Source: Hydrogenovibrio sp. JE_KL2
GTDB lineage: Bacteria; Pseudomonadota; Gammaproteobacteria; Thiomicrospirales; Thiomicrospiraceae
NCBI RefSeq assembly: GCF_009296185.1
Contig: NZ_WBJR01000002.1
Location: forward strand, 62,001-126,000
Length of the DNA: 64,000 nt
Direction of reading: 5' to 3'
Within the stretch, counting starts at the first letter, position 1. Each line of letters opens with the position of its first letter. The translations under genes and the position numbers were made by a program. Shown here one piece after another: positions 1-8,194 of the stretch. Below the pieces are notes generated by a model. That model did no database searches, had not been told where the DNA came from, and was given only the letters and a program-made list of their open reading frames with translations.

Positions 1-5
1 ACATC

Positions 6-428
6 ATGATGTTAAGACTTTCCACCGGACAAATCATTCCAGAATCCGAAATCACATGGCATGCCATGCGCGCGCAGGGTGCTGGTGGACAAAATGTCAA
101 TAAGGTGGAAACTGCGATTCATCTGCGTTTCGACATTAAGGCTTCGTCTTTGCCGGAAGACTTCAAGCTGCGTTTGCTGAGAAAATCCGACCGACGCATT
201 ACCAAAGATGGCGTGATTATCATCAAGGCTCAATCTCACCGTACGCAAGCCGCAAACAAAGAAGAGGCACTACAACGATTACAGGCTATATTAGAAGAGT
301 CTGCAGTGCGACCCAAAACACGCATACCGACTCGACCAAGCAAAAGCGCACGCCTTAAACGAGTGGATGAGAAAAAACAACGCGGTCAAATTAAAAATCT
401 TCGGCAACGTGTGCGCCATGACGATTAA
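6..428 (+). CDS. arfB: Alternative ribosome-rescue factor ArfB (peptidyl-tRNA hydrolase)
   Basis: Hydrolyses peptidyl-tRNA on ribosomes stalled at the 3' end of an mRNA that lacks a stop codon. The release-factor GGQ loop is plain (residues 27-29, in RAQGAGGQNVNKVE). The family's basic tail, which reaches into the empty mRNA channel, is the Lys/Arg-rich stretch from about residue 105 to 140. The length of 140 residues equals that of E. coli ArfB, so the gene looks complete. Two ATG codons (6 and 9) compete as start and only five upstream bases are visible, so the start is not settled. murI follows after 32 bases in the same direction. Confidence 0.93.
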   Translation: MMLRLSTGQIIPESEITWHAMRAQGAGGQNVNKVETAIHLRFDIKASSLPEDFKLRLLRKSDRRITKDGVIIIKAQSHRTQAANKEEALQRLQAILEESAVRPKTRIPTRPSKSARLKRVDEKKQRGQIKNLRQRVRHDD

Positions 429-460
429 AATAGAGACATTCGATACTAATAAATAAAAAT

Positions 461-1249
461 ATGACTGATTCCAGACCTATTGGCGTATTTGATTCCGGCA
501 TTGGCGGCTTGCCGATTGCCCAAAAAATCCGAGAATTACTCCCGAACGAAAACATCCTTTATGTCGCGGACACGGCTTACGCGCCCTATGGCGAAAAGAC
601 TGAAGACACCATTTTGCAACGCTCTTTAGCGGTGGTGGATTTTCTGATTTCCCAAGATGTCAAAGCCATCGTCGTCGCCTGCAACACCGCGACCATGGTT
701 AGCATCAAAACCCTGCGTGAAAGATACGACCTGCCGTTTATCGGCGTGGAACCGGGCGTCAAACCTGCCGCCATTCACACCAAAACGGGCGTGATTGGCG
801 TATTGGCAACCGAAAAAACCCTCACCAGCCATGCGTTTGATGCGCTGGCAAAACGCGTGGCGGGCAATGCCCATATGGAAATCCAGCCCTCGCCCAAGCT
901 GGTGCGCTTGGTCGAAGCGCTGCAACTAAATGATGAAGCCGCCACGCAAGCGGTGGAAGAATATGTGCATCCGCTTATCAACAAAGGCGCTGACACCATT
1001 ATCCTCGGTTGCACGCACTTTGCGCACTTGGCGCCCGTGATTGAAAAGGTAGCGGGCGAAAAAGTTTCCGTCATCAGCACCGAACTGGCGGTTGCCAAAG
1101 AAGTTGCCAGACGCTTGAGGAATGAAGCCCTTTTGTCGGCACGAACCGCAACAGGTACCACCGAGTTTTTCAGCAATGGCGACATGGCGCTTTTCCAACA
1201 GCAAATCCAATATCTTTGGGGAGCAGACGCGCAAGCACAAAGCTTTTAA
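461..1249 (+). CDS. murI: Glutamate racemase
   Basis: Interconverts L- and D-glutamate in the cytoplasm to supply D-Glu for peptidoglycan. The N-terminal family signature GVFDSGIGGLP is intact, and both catalytic cysteines are visible: Cys74 in VACNTAT and Cys184 in LGCTHFAHL. The 262 residues match the family length. It lies 32 bases after arfB with no terminator between them, so the two may be cotranscribed. No strong Shine-Dalgarno precedes the ATG; the upstream bases are AT-rich. A copy of the window-wide repeat lies 18 bases after the stop codon. Confidence 0.95.
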   Translation: MTDSRPIGVFDSGIGGLPIAQKIRELLPNENILYVADTAYAPYGEKTEDTILQRSLAVVDFLISQDVKAIVVACNTATMVSIKTLRERYDLPFIGVEPGVKPAAIHTKTGVIGVLATEKTLTSHAFDALAKRVAGNAHMEIQPSPKLVRLVEALQLNDEAATQAVEEYVHPLINKGADTIILGCTHFAHLAPVIEKVAGEKVSVISTELAVAKEVARRLRNEALLSARTATGTTEFFSNGDMALFQQQIQYLWGADAQAQSF

Positions 1250-1267
1250 TGCATGGTAAGGTGCCCT

Positions 1268-1286
1268 ACCCAACCTGGCAGATTTT
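1268..1286 (+). repeat. Window-wide 18-20 bp motif, copy 1 (three-C, CTGGCAG form)
   Basis: Reads ACCCAACCTGGCAGATTTT. It lies 18 bases after the murI stop. No complementary arm is seen upstream, so this copy is not a hairpin. Confidence 0.9.
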
Positions 1287-1455
1287 GCAAGTGAGAAGAC
1301 GTATATGTCTAACTCAAGAAAAGCATTCTTGCTGATTCGACAACAATGAATTCTCTAAATATAAACAAAAACGCAAAAGTGTCTTGCTAAAATCCTAAGA
1401 ACTAAAACGCGAAAATACGCGCAGTCATCCCAGTTTCAAACCTAAGGAGTCAAAC

Positions 1456-2019
1456 GTGGATACCTATAGCAAGCTCAGCAAACAAACTATTTTTCTTCAC
1501 TGGGTGGTCGCCACCTTTATGATCGCTCTCTTGGCAGTCGGTGTGTATATGCACGAGACCAAGAGTTTCTTTTTATACTCCTGGCACAAGTCTTTTGGGG
1601 TGTTGATTGTAGTATTTGTGGTTTGGCGTATTGTCAACCGTATGAAAAACGGCTGGTTGGAGCCAGTCAGACAATACACGCCGGTTGAAATCACTCTATC
1701 GAAAATTGTGCATTGGTTGTTGATTATCGGCACTATCCTGATGCCTATTTCCGGGATGATGATGTCTGGTCTGGGCGGTTACGGTATTCCGTTCTTCGGC
1801 TTAGAACTGGTCGCACCCAACCCAAACCCTGACGACCCGACTAAAATGATTCCGTTGAATGCCCCTTTGGCTCAAGCAGGTAAAGTGGTTCACAGTTTGG
1901 CGGGGGATATTTTGATTGGGGCGGTTGCACTGCATATTGCCGGTGCGTTGAAGCACCACTTCATCGATAAGGACAACACTCTGAACCGTATGAAGGGCGC
2001 AGACATTTCCCCAAAATAA
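1456..2019 (+). CDS. Cytochrome b561-family diheme membrane protein
   Basis: Inner-membrane electron carrier of the CybB/YodB type with four predicted membrane helices. Candidate haem-ligand histidines are spread as in the family: H15 (FLHWV), H44 (WHKSFG), H86 (VHWLL), and H146/H160 near the last helix. The start is GTG at 1456, chosen because a strong AAGGAG stands seven bases upstream. It is a single-gene unit closed by a perfect hairpin terminator at 2059. Its partner, probably quinone or a periplasmic haem protein, cannot be read from the neighbourhood. Confidence 0.88.
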   Translation: MDTYSKLSKQTIFLHWVVATFMIALLAVGVYMHETKSFFLYSWHKSFGVLIVVFVVWRIVNRMKNGWLEPVRQYTPVEITLSKIVHWLLIIGTILMPISGMMMSGLGGYGIPFFGLELVAPNPNPDDPTKMIPLNAPLAQAGKVVHSLAGDILIGAVALHIAGALKHHFIDKDNTLNRMKGADISPK

Positions 2020-2058
2020 TGCATAAGCTAATCAATAAACTCTTCTAGCTTAGAATTT

Positions 2059-2096
2059 ATGCGCTTCAATTCAGCCTCGTTGAAGCGCATCTTTTT
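2059..2096 (+). terminator. Rho-independent terminator of the cytochrome b561 gene
   Basis: A perfect 11-bp inverted repeat, ATGCGCTTCAA / TTGAAGCGCAT, has a 10-base loop and is followed by CTTTTT. It lies 40 bases after the stop codon and the T-run is on the + side only, so it serves the + strand gene. Confidence 0.88.
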
Positions 2097-2105
2097 ATCA
2101 CGCGT

Positions 2106-2124
2106 ACCCAACCTGGCAGATTTT
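2106..2124 (+). repeat. Window-wide motif, copy 2
   Basis: Reads ACCCAACCTGGCAGATTTT between the convergent ends of the cytochrome b561 gene and the GGDEF-EAL gene, 19 bases outside the latter's stop codon. Confidence 0.9.
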
Positions 2125-2142
2125 AAGAACGCGTCAGCCCTC

Positions 2143-4209
2143 TCAAGCAAATTGCGCAGGTCGCCCAAGCAGATAGCCTTGGTACAGATCCACTTCTTTA
2201 TTCTGAAGCCAACGCTTTTGCGCTTCGGTCTCGACACCTTCAATCAACACTTTCAGATTCATGGCTTTCGACATGGCAATCATGGCTTTTACCATCTCTT
2301 GTGTTTCGCTTGAGGTTTCTATGTCGTTGACAAAGGCACGGTCGATTTTGACAATATCCACCGGCAAGCTTTTCAGTATTGCCAGCGAGGCATAGCCAGT
2401 TCCAAAATCATCCAGCAAAATATGGCAGCCCTTTTCCCGCAATTGCTCCAAAACCGCAATGGTGGCACTCAGGTTGTGCATGATAGCGGTTTCTGTGACT
2501 TCAAAATTGAAGCGAGAAATAGGGACTGATTTTTGATGCGCAATCGCACAGAGCTTCTCAACCAGTTTTGGGTTGTCCAACTGCACCGGAGACAGATTGA
2601 TGCCAACCTTGATACTGCTATCCAACTCCTTTGTCCCAAGATCGTCACAGACTTTTTTAAACAACGCGAAGCCTAATTGTGAAATCAAGCCATTCTGCTC
2701 GGAGTACTCGATAAAGTGCTGCGGATAAACCAACTCACCCTCTTCGTTCTTGAGACGAATCAAGGCTTCATATTCCACTGGTGAATGGAAGCTGTCCTTG
2801 TAGAATATTGGCTGATAATGCATTTCGATATGGTTTTTCGGCATTTCTATCGCCTGCCATATCAAATGCGCGATCTTGTTCATTTCAATCAGTTCTTGCT
2901 CGTCTTTCTCTTCAAAAAACTGATAACTGTTTCGCCCTTGGGTTTTGGCTCGACACATGGCGGAATCTGCTCGGCGCAACAACTCCTCTACATTGCCACC
3001 ATGCTCTGGGTAAAAAGCAACACCGATAGATGCCGTCAAACGATGGATATGCTTGCCGCGAACATAGGGTTTAGACAGCCTGCGAACCAAGTTTTCCGCA
3101 GTTTCTTCTATGCTTCTTTCCCGGGTGACATTGGTCATCACCACCACAAATTCATCCCCACCAAACCGGCAGGCCAAGTCGGATTCTTTGGTATAGAAAG
3201 CAATTCTTTTGGAAGCTTCTCTAAGTATCCAATCGCCTTCGCTATGACCGAAGTGGTCATTTATCGCCTTGAACTTATCCAGGTCGATGAACAAAATAGC
3301 GATTTTCCCACTATCATTTTTTTGAGTCCCGGCAATACTGTTTTCAACGAAGCTGTTGAGCAGGACTCGATTTGCCAAACCAGTCAGTGAATCATAGTAA
3401 GCCAGTCTATCCAGCCGTTTTTCATCGGCTTTGCGTTCACTCATGTCGGTCAACACACTCACATAAAATGGCTTACCGGAAAGCTTGTCCAAAACCTTTG
3501 AAGCCTGTAACCAGCCGGGATAAATGGACCCGTCTTTTCGTCGGTTCCATATCTCGCCTCGCCAGCTACCGGTCTCATCCAAGCTTTTCCACAGGTTGCT
3601 ATAAAAGTCTTCATCGTGAACGCCGGAACGGAATAGGGTGGGCCGTTGATTGAGCACGTCCATTTGCTCATAGCCCGTAGTGTCTGTAAATGCTTTGTTT
3701 GACTTAATGATTTTGCCTTGCCCATCCATCACCAGAATGCCATCTGCAATCTGGTCGATCAGAGCGTTTGCCAGATATAAAGAATGAATGGTGGCTGCCC
3801 CTTCAGAAATTCGGTTGAGATATACTAGACAATAAGGCTTACCTGAAAGCTCTGGTTTCAGCAACTGACTGTTCAGCGTAAAAAATCTACCGTCATGAAG
3901 CTCGAAGACATGGTTTTGATGCACCACCTGGTCATCAATGGAAGCCTCAATTGTTTTCAAGAAATTAATAAAGATTTCCATACTATCGGCCGATAGTAAC
4001 TCATGGAAATGACGATCCATAACACTTTCCGCCAGGCTTAAAAACTCATAAGCCGGCGTATTGATGCAAATGATCTTTCCGTTTGGATTTAGAAGAACAA
4101 CTGGGGTTTGACAAGATTCAAACAAAACATGATAGAACCTAAGCCCCTTAAACGACTTCTTTGCCAAAAAATCACATGCAACTAGACTCTTGCTCTCTTT
4201 TTGAGCCAT
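2143..4209 (-). CDS. PAS-PAS-GGDEF-EAL cyclic-di-GMP turnover protein
   Basis: Cytoplasmic sensor-effector for cyclic di-GMP. Two PAS-like segments come first; the second (LVMDGQGKIIKSNKAF) is the clearer, followed by a PAC-like stretch. A GGDEF domain has an intact FGGDEF at about residue 350 (synthesis). An EAL domain starts with YEALIRL near residue 480 and keeps DDFGTGYASL and the later EGVET (hydrolysis). Both catalytic cores look usable, so the net activity cannot be predicted. There is no membrane segment. The protein stops right after GYLLGRPAQFA, a little early for the family; a neighbouring frame stays open past this point, so a small 3' change is possible. Confidence 0.92.
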   Translation of the reverse strand: MAQKESKSLVACDFLAKKSFKGLRFYHVLFESCQTPVVLLNPNGKIICINTPAYEFLSLAESVMDRHFHELLSADSMEIFINFLKTIEASIDDQVVHQNHVFELHDGRFFTLNSQLLKPELSGKPYCLVYLNRISEGAATIHSLYLANALIDQIADGILVMDGQGKIIKSNKAFTDTTGYEQMDVLNQRPTLFRSGVHDEDFYSNLWKSLDETGSWRGEIWNRRKDGSIYPGWLQASKVLDKLSGKPFYVSVLTDMSERKADEKRLDRLAYYDSLTGLANRVLLNSFVENSIAGTQKNDSGKIAILFIDLDKFKAINDHFGHSEGDWILREASKRIAFYTKESDLACRFGGDEFVVVMTNVTRERSIEETAENLVRRLSKPYVRGKHIHRLTASIGVAFYPEHGGNVEELLRRADSAMCRAKTQGRNSYQFFEEKDEQELIEMNKIAHLIWQAIEMPKNHIEMHYQPIFYKDSFHSPVEYEALIRLKNEEGELVYPQHFIEYSEQNGLISQLGFALFKKVCDDLGTKELDSSIKVGINLSPVQLDNPKLVEKLCAIAHQKSVPISRFNFEVTETAIMHNLSATIAVLEQLREKGCHILLDDFGTGYASLAILKSLPVDIVKIDRAFVNDIETSSETQEMVKAMIAMSKAMNLKVLIEGVETEAQKRWLQNKEVDLYQGYLLGRPAQFA

Positions 4210-4423
4210 TTCTGTTAATCCTCATCATGAGTATTTTTCAGGTTTCGTGCAATCAAACATGCTTATTGAATCGCCGTTTCAAGATTCAGAACATCCGAAC
4301 AGGTAACTTTCTAAATGTTTCAAAAAATGCTCTCTTCCGTACTCCTTTACGTCCGAAAAACACTTTATCACCCTATAGAAGAAACTAAATACTTTCCATT
4401 AATTCCATTAGTTTTCCCTAAAA

Positions 4424-4482
4424 CTACCTATAGGTAGGCGACGAAAAATCATTCTAGCATAAACATACCTAGCTATAGGTAG
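4424..4482. promoter_or_regulatory. Pair of palindromic operators before the XRE gene
   Basis: CTACCTATAGGTAG at 4424-4437 is a perfect 14-bp palindrome. A second site at 4466-4482 carries the same half-sites, TACCTA and TAGGTA, with four bases between them. The second site ends 18 bases before the ATG of the small XRE repressor. This arrangement is typical of autorepression; binding by that protein is inferred. Confidence 0.72.
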
Positions 4483-4500
4483 TTTTGTTGTGAGCACTCT

Positions 4501-4800
4501 ATGAACCAGAAAATCAATAACGAAAAACAAGAATGGATTCGCAATGTTCACTTAAAAATTGGACAGAATGTCAAACGACACAGACAAGAAAAGGGACTTT
4601 CTCAAGTCGCACTCGCCCATGAACTTGGGCATGATTCTGTCGGCGTAATTTCAACTGCAGAAATCTGTTTAAACGGTAAACACTTCAATATTGAGCATCT
4701 CGCCAGAATCGCATGCGTTCTGGACATAGACATTTGCTGCCTGCTTGACGGTGTCAGTGAAATCTATAAAACACACAAAGAACTGAAAAACGATCCATGA
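4501..4800 (+). CDS. Small XRE-family (Cro/CI-type) regulator
   Basis: A 99-residue protein made almost entirely of one helix-turn-helix domain: IGQNVKRHRQEKGLSQVALA, then the recognition region, then the usual HLARIACVLDIDICCLL closing helix. The recognition part is somewhat unusual (SVGVISTAEICLNG). There is no second domain, so dimerisation probably uses the last helix. Two matching palindromes lie directly upstream and a hairpin directly downstream, so it looks like a stand-alone autoregulated gene. Targets are unknown; no toxin or phage gene sits beside it. Confidence 0.85.
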   Translation: MNQKINNEKQEWIRNVHLKIGQNVKRHRQEKGLSQVALAHELGHDSVGVISTAEICLNGKHFNIEHLARIACVLDIDICCLLDGVSEIYKTHKELKNDP

Positions 4801-4815
4801 TTTTCTAACCAAAAA

Positions 4816-4847
4816 CGTCACCTTAATTCAGCGTGATTAAGGTGACG
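4816..4847 (+). terminator. Hairpin after the XRE gene
   Basis: Perfect 12-bp stem CGTCACCTTAAT / ATTAAGGTGACG with an 8-base loop, 15 bases past the stop codon. It is preceded by AAAAA, but the + side has only a loose T-run 12 bases on, so termination may be better on the - strand. Confidence 0.65.
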
Positions 4848-5245
4848 CACTCATCATTTTGCAAAGATCGAATTAACGTTACATTTGCCCGTGTATCCGT
4901 CTAAAATAAAAGTGCTTTTCATATATATAAAACTGAGATGGCGCAACGAGCGGGGTGAAGCTTAATTCTCCAGGTTTGGTATTTCCTCTCAAAACCGATG
5001 CATTTTAACGACTGTTTGTTTTCATTTTGAAATCCGCTCGGATTCAATGACCCTTTTGCCATCATGAGTGAAATTAGTCGGAATCAGTTGGTATGTCGGC
5101 TTCCGCTCGGTGGAAACCTTGGTGTGGTGTATGGTGCTGCTGGTGCAGATGATTCCTTATTTATCCGCGATGATTTTTTCGACCCTCAGCGTTTTTCCAA
5201 ACTCTTCGGTGAAGTGGTTGCCGTTCAAGTGATGTTTATACTCTT
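4848..5245. other. Gene-free stretch, possibly a decayed reading frame
   Basis: About 400 bases without a convincing gene. One - strand frame is open except for a single in-frame TAA near 5160, giving two peptides of about 28 and 44 codons with protein-like composition (one contains NGNHFTEEFGKTLRVEK). I do not recognise it. No RNA gene or clear promoter is visible. Confidence 0.3.
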
Positions 5246-5265
5246 ACCCCAACCTGGTAGATTTT
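5246..5265 (+). repeat. Window-wide motif, copy 3 (four-C, CTGGTAG form)
   Basis: Reads ACCCCAACCTGGTAGATTTT, 31 bases beyond the gpmA stop codon. Confidence 0.9.
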
Positions 5266-5296
5266 AGCGATTATTCCGATGCTCATTCTTGCCGTT

Positions 5297-5977
5297 TTAA
5301 GCCAACGCCTTTTTGTGCAATTTGTTGTCCGCCCACTCATACAGCAATGGCGTACCGGTAGGAATCTCCAACTCGAGCACCTGATCTTTCGATAGGTTCT
5401 CAATCAACATCACGATTGAGCGTAAGCTATTGCCATGCGCCGATACCAGCACGTTTTTGCCCGCCGTCAGCAAAGGCATCACACTCTCCACAAAGAAGGG
5501 AATGGTACGTTCCGACGTGTCTTTTAAACTCTCGCCATTCGGCGGCGGCACATCATAACTTCTGCGCCAGATATGCACCTGCTCATCCCCAAACTCTTCC
5601 GCCACTTGTGCCTTGTTTCGCCCTTGCAGTTCACCGTAATAGCGCTCGTTCAAATGCCAGTTGTGATAAATCGGTAAGATATTCGCCAGCGTTTCTTCGC
5701 TGTAAATGCCGGTTTTATCCTTCATCTCCGGGTCATCATGCAACACCACCGGCGTTTTCTCGCTGTGCGATTGCACTAAGGCAATCATCGCGGTTTCCAT
5801 CGCGCGAATCTGCATGGAACTGAACACCACATCAAATTCGATATCCGCGATTTTCTGGCCTGCGGCTTCCGCTTCCTTGATGCCGTTTTGCGACAAAGGC
5901 ACATCCACCCAACCGGTAAAGATATTCTTTAGATTCCACACGGATTCCCCGTGTCGCAATAAAACCAGCTTTGACAT
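5297..5977 (-). CDS. gpmA: 2,3-bisphosphoglycerate-dependent phosphoglycerate mutase
   Basis: Cytoplasmic glycolytic/gluconeogenic enzyme that interconverts 3- and 2-phosphoglycerate through a phosphohistidine. The RHGES motif holds the phosphorylated His9; ERYYGELQG and VSAHGNSLR supply the rest of the active site. The roughly 226 residues are slightly short of E. coli GpmA. ATG at 5977 is preferred to the GTG one codon upstream because GAGG then sits six bases before the start. A diverged copy of its first 33 codons and leader lies at 8773-8983, beside the 1262-residue gene. Confidence 0.95.
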   Translation of the reverse strand: MSKLVLLRHGESVWNLKNIFTGWVDVPLSQNGIKEAEAAGQKIADIEFDVVFSSMQIRAMETAMIALVQSHSEKTPVVLHDDPEMKDKTGIYSEETLANILPIYHNWHLNERYYGELQGRNKAQVAEEFGDEQVHIWRRSYDVPPPNGESLKDTSERTIPFFVESVMPLLTAGKNVLVSAHGNSLRSIVMLIENLSKDQVLELEIPTGTPLLYEWADNKLHKKALA

Positions 5978-6120
5978 CACGCACCTCTAAACAAAGGAAG
6001 ATAGAGTTTTATCATAATGGTTTTTATGCGCCTTTTTTATGAAGTAAATCGTAAGATTTAAGAGTCATTTTTCTAAAAATGATCAGATACCATCGTAAAC
6101 TTTTCGGAAATCTAGGCAAG

Positions 6121-6696
6121 TTACTTCAAAAGTTTTTCTAGGATTAACTGCAAAGTCTCTAGCACTTTTTTAACTGGTTGCCCACTTTGAACGCGCGTAA
6201 TTGCGCCATCTATAGCGAGAGAAATCGCCTCGGATAGTATTTCAGGCTGTCCAGATTTCAACAATGATGCCGCAATTAGATTTGTCATATCTTCTTTATG
6301 CTTCAGTGAAATTTTTGACACTTCCGGTAATTCACTGCCAATTTCACCAACACTGTTAATAAAAGCACATCCCCGATAGTCACTATCTGAAAACCACTCC
6401 GAAAGAACATCGGTCAACCGTTCTATTTGATTATTCTTCTGCTCTAATGCCTGTGAGAACCAAGCCATCCATTTATCATGACGATAATGTAAAAACGCCA
6501 GAATCAAATCATTTTTACTAGGATAGTGTCGGTAAAAAGTCACTTTAGTCACTCCCGATTCTTTAATTAGTTTATCCACACCAGTGGCTCGAATGCCGTT
6601 TTGGTAAAACAAATCGTGTGCTGTCAGCAAGATGCGGGTTTTGGCATCAGAAACTTTTGCAGGGGGCATATCATTTTTTGTTTTCATGGCATGCAT
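6121..6696 (-). CDS. TetR/AcrR-family repressor
   Basis: The N-terminal helix-turn-helix is classic TetR (RILLTAHDLFYQNGIRATGVDKLIKESGVTKVTFYRHYPSKNDLI), followed by an all-helical ligand domain, about 190 residues in all. It is divergent from the DUF1348 gene at 6775, and two inverted copies of one operator lie between them, so it most likely represses itself and that gene. The start is uncertain: ATG at 6696 or 6687 is possible, neither has a good ribosome site, and the farther TTG at 6705 would put an operator inside the coding sequence. The ligand is unknown. Confidence 0.88.
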   Translation of the reverse strand: MHAMKTKNDMPPAKVSDAKTRILLTAHDLFYQNGIRATGVDKLIKESGVTKVTFYRHYPSKNDLILAFLHYRHDKWMAWFSQALEQKNNQIERLTDVLSEWFSDSDYRGCAFINSVGEIGSELPEVSKISLKHKEDMTNLIAASLLKSGQPEILSEAISLAIDGAITRVQSGQPVKKVLETLQLILEKLLK

Positions 6697-6698
6697 TA

Positions 6699-6750
6699 TA
6701 GACAAGTCTGTCTACTTTGGTTACACTTTTAAGTAGACAGACTTGTCTAC
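6699..6750. promoter_or_regulatory. Two inverted TetR operators in the divergent promoter
   Basis: TAGACAAGTCTGTCTAC (6699-6715) and GTAGACAGACTTGTCTAC (6733-6750) are the same sequence in opposite orientation, each a near-palindrome. They lie between the tetR-like and DUF1348 starts, as expected for control of both. Confidence 0.82.
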
Positions 6751-6774
6751 ATACTTAAAAAATAGGGGAACAAT

Positions 6775-7242
6775 ATGGAAATTAAAGCACCGACACCACC
6801 ATTCACCATGGAAACTGCGATACAAAAAGTTCGCATGGCAGAAGATGCCTGGAATACTCGCGACCCTGAAAAAGTCGCATTGGTTTATACCGAGGATACA
6901 GTTTGGCGAAACCGAACAGTGTTTCCTCGTGGTCGAGCAGAAGTAAAAGGCTTCCTAAAACAAAAATGGGAAAAGGAACTCGACTACCGACTCATAAAGG
7001 AAATCTGGGGATTTCGTGAAAACCGTATTGCCGTTCGTTTTGCGTATGAATGGCACGATCAAACAGAGCAATGGTTTCGCTCTTACGGAATTGAAACCTG
7101 GGAATTCAACCCTCAAGGCTTAATGCAAAGACGATTCGCTAGCATTAATGACATGAAAATTGACGAAGCTGAAAGAAAATTCTTTTGGCCTCTAGGACGC
7201 AGACCAGACGATCACCCAAGTCTTAGTGATTTAGAAATGTAA
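6775..7242 (+). CDS. DUF1348 / NTF2-like (SnoaL-fold) protein
   Basis: A 155-residue single-domain protein of the DUF1348 family. Its marks are visible: [23 protein letters not shown], the conserved W and R residues through [21 protein letters not shown], and the closing [16 protein letters not shown]. The fold is a cone-shaped NTF2 barrel; the biochemical role is not known. AGGGGAA stands six bases before the ATG. It is divergent from a TetR repressor and behind its operators, the usual setting for a gene induced by a small electrophile or toxic compound; that link is inference. It ends at a hairpin formed by a copy of the window-wide motif. Confidence 0.88.
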   Translation: MEIKAPTPPFTMETAIQKVRMAEDAWNTRDPEKVALVYTEDTVWRNRTVFPRGRAEVKGFLKQKWEKELDYRLIKEIWGFRENRIAVRFAYEWHDQTEQWFRSYGIETWEFNPQGLMQRRFASINDMKIDEAERKFFWPLGRRPDDHPSLSDLEM

Positions 7243-7262
7243 ACCTTGACGAGCCAAGTAAA

Positions 7263-7290
7263 CTGCCAGATACCCAACCTGGCAGATTTT
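7263..7290 (+). repeat. Window-wide motif, copy 4, as an inverted-repeat hairpin
   Basis: The motif (7272-7290) is joined by an upstream CTGCCAG arm (7263-7269) that pairs perfectly with its CTGGCAG, followed by ATTTT. It lies between convergent genes and looks like a bidirectional terminator. Confidence 0.82.
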
Positions 7291-7347
7291 ACTCAATAGT
7301 TTTAAAGTGTGTTTGCATGAAGTTAGTCGTGAAAATGGATACCGCGT

Positions 7348-8091
7348 TTATATTTGCGCTAGCCCACCATCTACCTGAAAATCCGCACCCGAAACAAAAG
7401 AAGCCTCATCTGAAGCCAAAAATAATATCGCATTTGCAATCTCATTTGGCGAACCAATTCGACGCAACGGTGTTGCAGCCGTAACCTGCTGCAAAATATT
7501 TGACAAAACACCTTCTTCAAAACCAAATTTGTCGAAAATCGGTGTTTGCGTAACTCCGGGGGACAGAACATTCACCCGAATTCCCTGTGGACTCAATTGT
7601 TCAGCAAACGAACGTCCAAGAGACCTGACAGCGGCTTTAGTAGCGCCATATACAGACCAAACGCCAGCGCCTTTTTGCGCCTGAATCGAAGAAATGAGAA
7701 TAATCGAAGCTCCTATCTTTAAAAATGGTATTGCCTTTTGCACCGTAAAAAAAACGCCTTTAACATTCACATTAAAGCTCTTGTCAAAACTGGCTTCTGT
7801 CACCGCCTCAACATTTTGCGCTTCTGCAATGCCTGCGTTTGCCACAACCACATCCAGTCGCCCCCACTTTTCGATGCAAAATTGATAGAACATCTCTATA
7901 TCTGCTAACTTCGTCACATCTCCTTGAAAGATTAAGACTTGATCACCATACTTTTCTTTCAGACTATCCAGTCCTTGCTCAGATCGCCCCATCACCGCAA
8001 CTTTATAGCCACGCTCAATAAACAAACTGGTTGTCGCCAAACCAATGCCGGAATACCCACCTGTAATTGCCAATACTTTCATTTCCATCAT
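7348..8091 (-). CDS. Short-chain dehydrogenase/reductase
   Basis: NAD(P)-dependent oxidoreductase with a Rossmann fold, 247 residues. The cofactor glycine motif TGGYSGIG is at the N-terminus; NAG, the catalytic Ser (LISSIQ) and the YGATK pair follow in order, and the C-terminus has the family FVSGADFQVDGG. ATG at 8091 is chosen because AAGGAG lies six bases upstream. The substrate is unknown; SDRs of this type often act on hydroxy or keto compounds. It is divergent from an XRE-cupin regulator that probably controls it. Confidence 0.9.
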   Translation of the reverse strand: MMEMKVLAITGGYSGIGLATTSLFIERGYKVAVMGRSEQGLDSLKEKYGDQVLIFQGDVTKLADIEMFYQFCIEKWGRLDVVVANAGIAEAQNVEAVTEASFDKSFNVNVKGVFFTVQKAIPFLKIGASIILISSIQAQKGAGVWSVYGATKAAVRSLGRSFAEQLSPQGIRVNVLSPGVTQTPIFDKFGFEEGVLSNILQQVTAATPLRRIGSPNEIANAILFLASDEASFVSGADFQVDGGLAQI

Positions 8092-8127
8092 GCTCTCCTT
8101 AAATGAAATTGCTGTTTTCAGCCATTG

Positions 8128-8188
8128 CACTATAGCGATGTCAGGAAATACAAAATATACTATAGTGAAATTATTCCAATATAGTGGA
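8128..8188. promoter_or_regulatory. Candidate operators between the SDR and XRE-cupin genes
   Basis: Three related CTATAG-type elements occur in the shared promoter: CACTATAG (8128-8135), ACTATAGTG (8159-8167) and TATAGTGG (8180-8188). The middle one is almost palindromic. They are likely sites for the adjacent XRE-cupin protein; the assignment is inferred from position. Confidence 0.5.
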
Positions 8189-8194
8189 AATGCA

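Noticed and set aside
2028-2243. - strand open frame overlapping the 3' end of the GGDEF-EAL gene
   Set aside because: It covers the cytochrome b561 terminator and a repeat copy; no start signal. Kept only as a hint that the EAL protein may end early.
4964-4981. TTCTCCAGGTTTGGT resembling the motif in minus orientation
   Set aside because: Several mismatches in the core and no AAAATC; left out of the count.
5064-5267. 67-codon + strand open frame between the XRE gene and gpmA
   Set aside because: It reads through the repeat copy at 5246, has no ribosome site and no protein-like hydrophobic pattern; probably chance.
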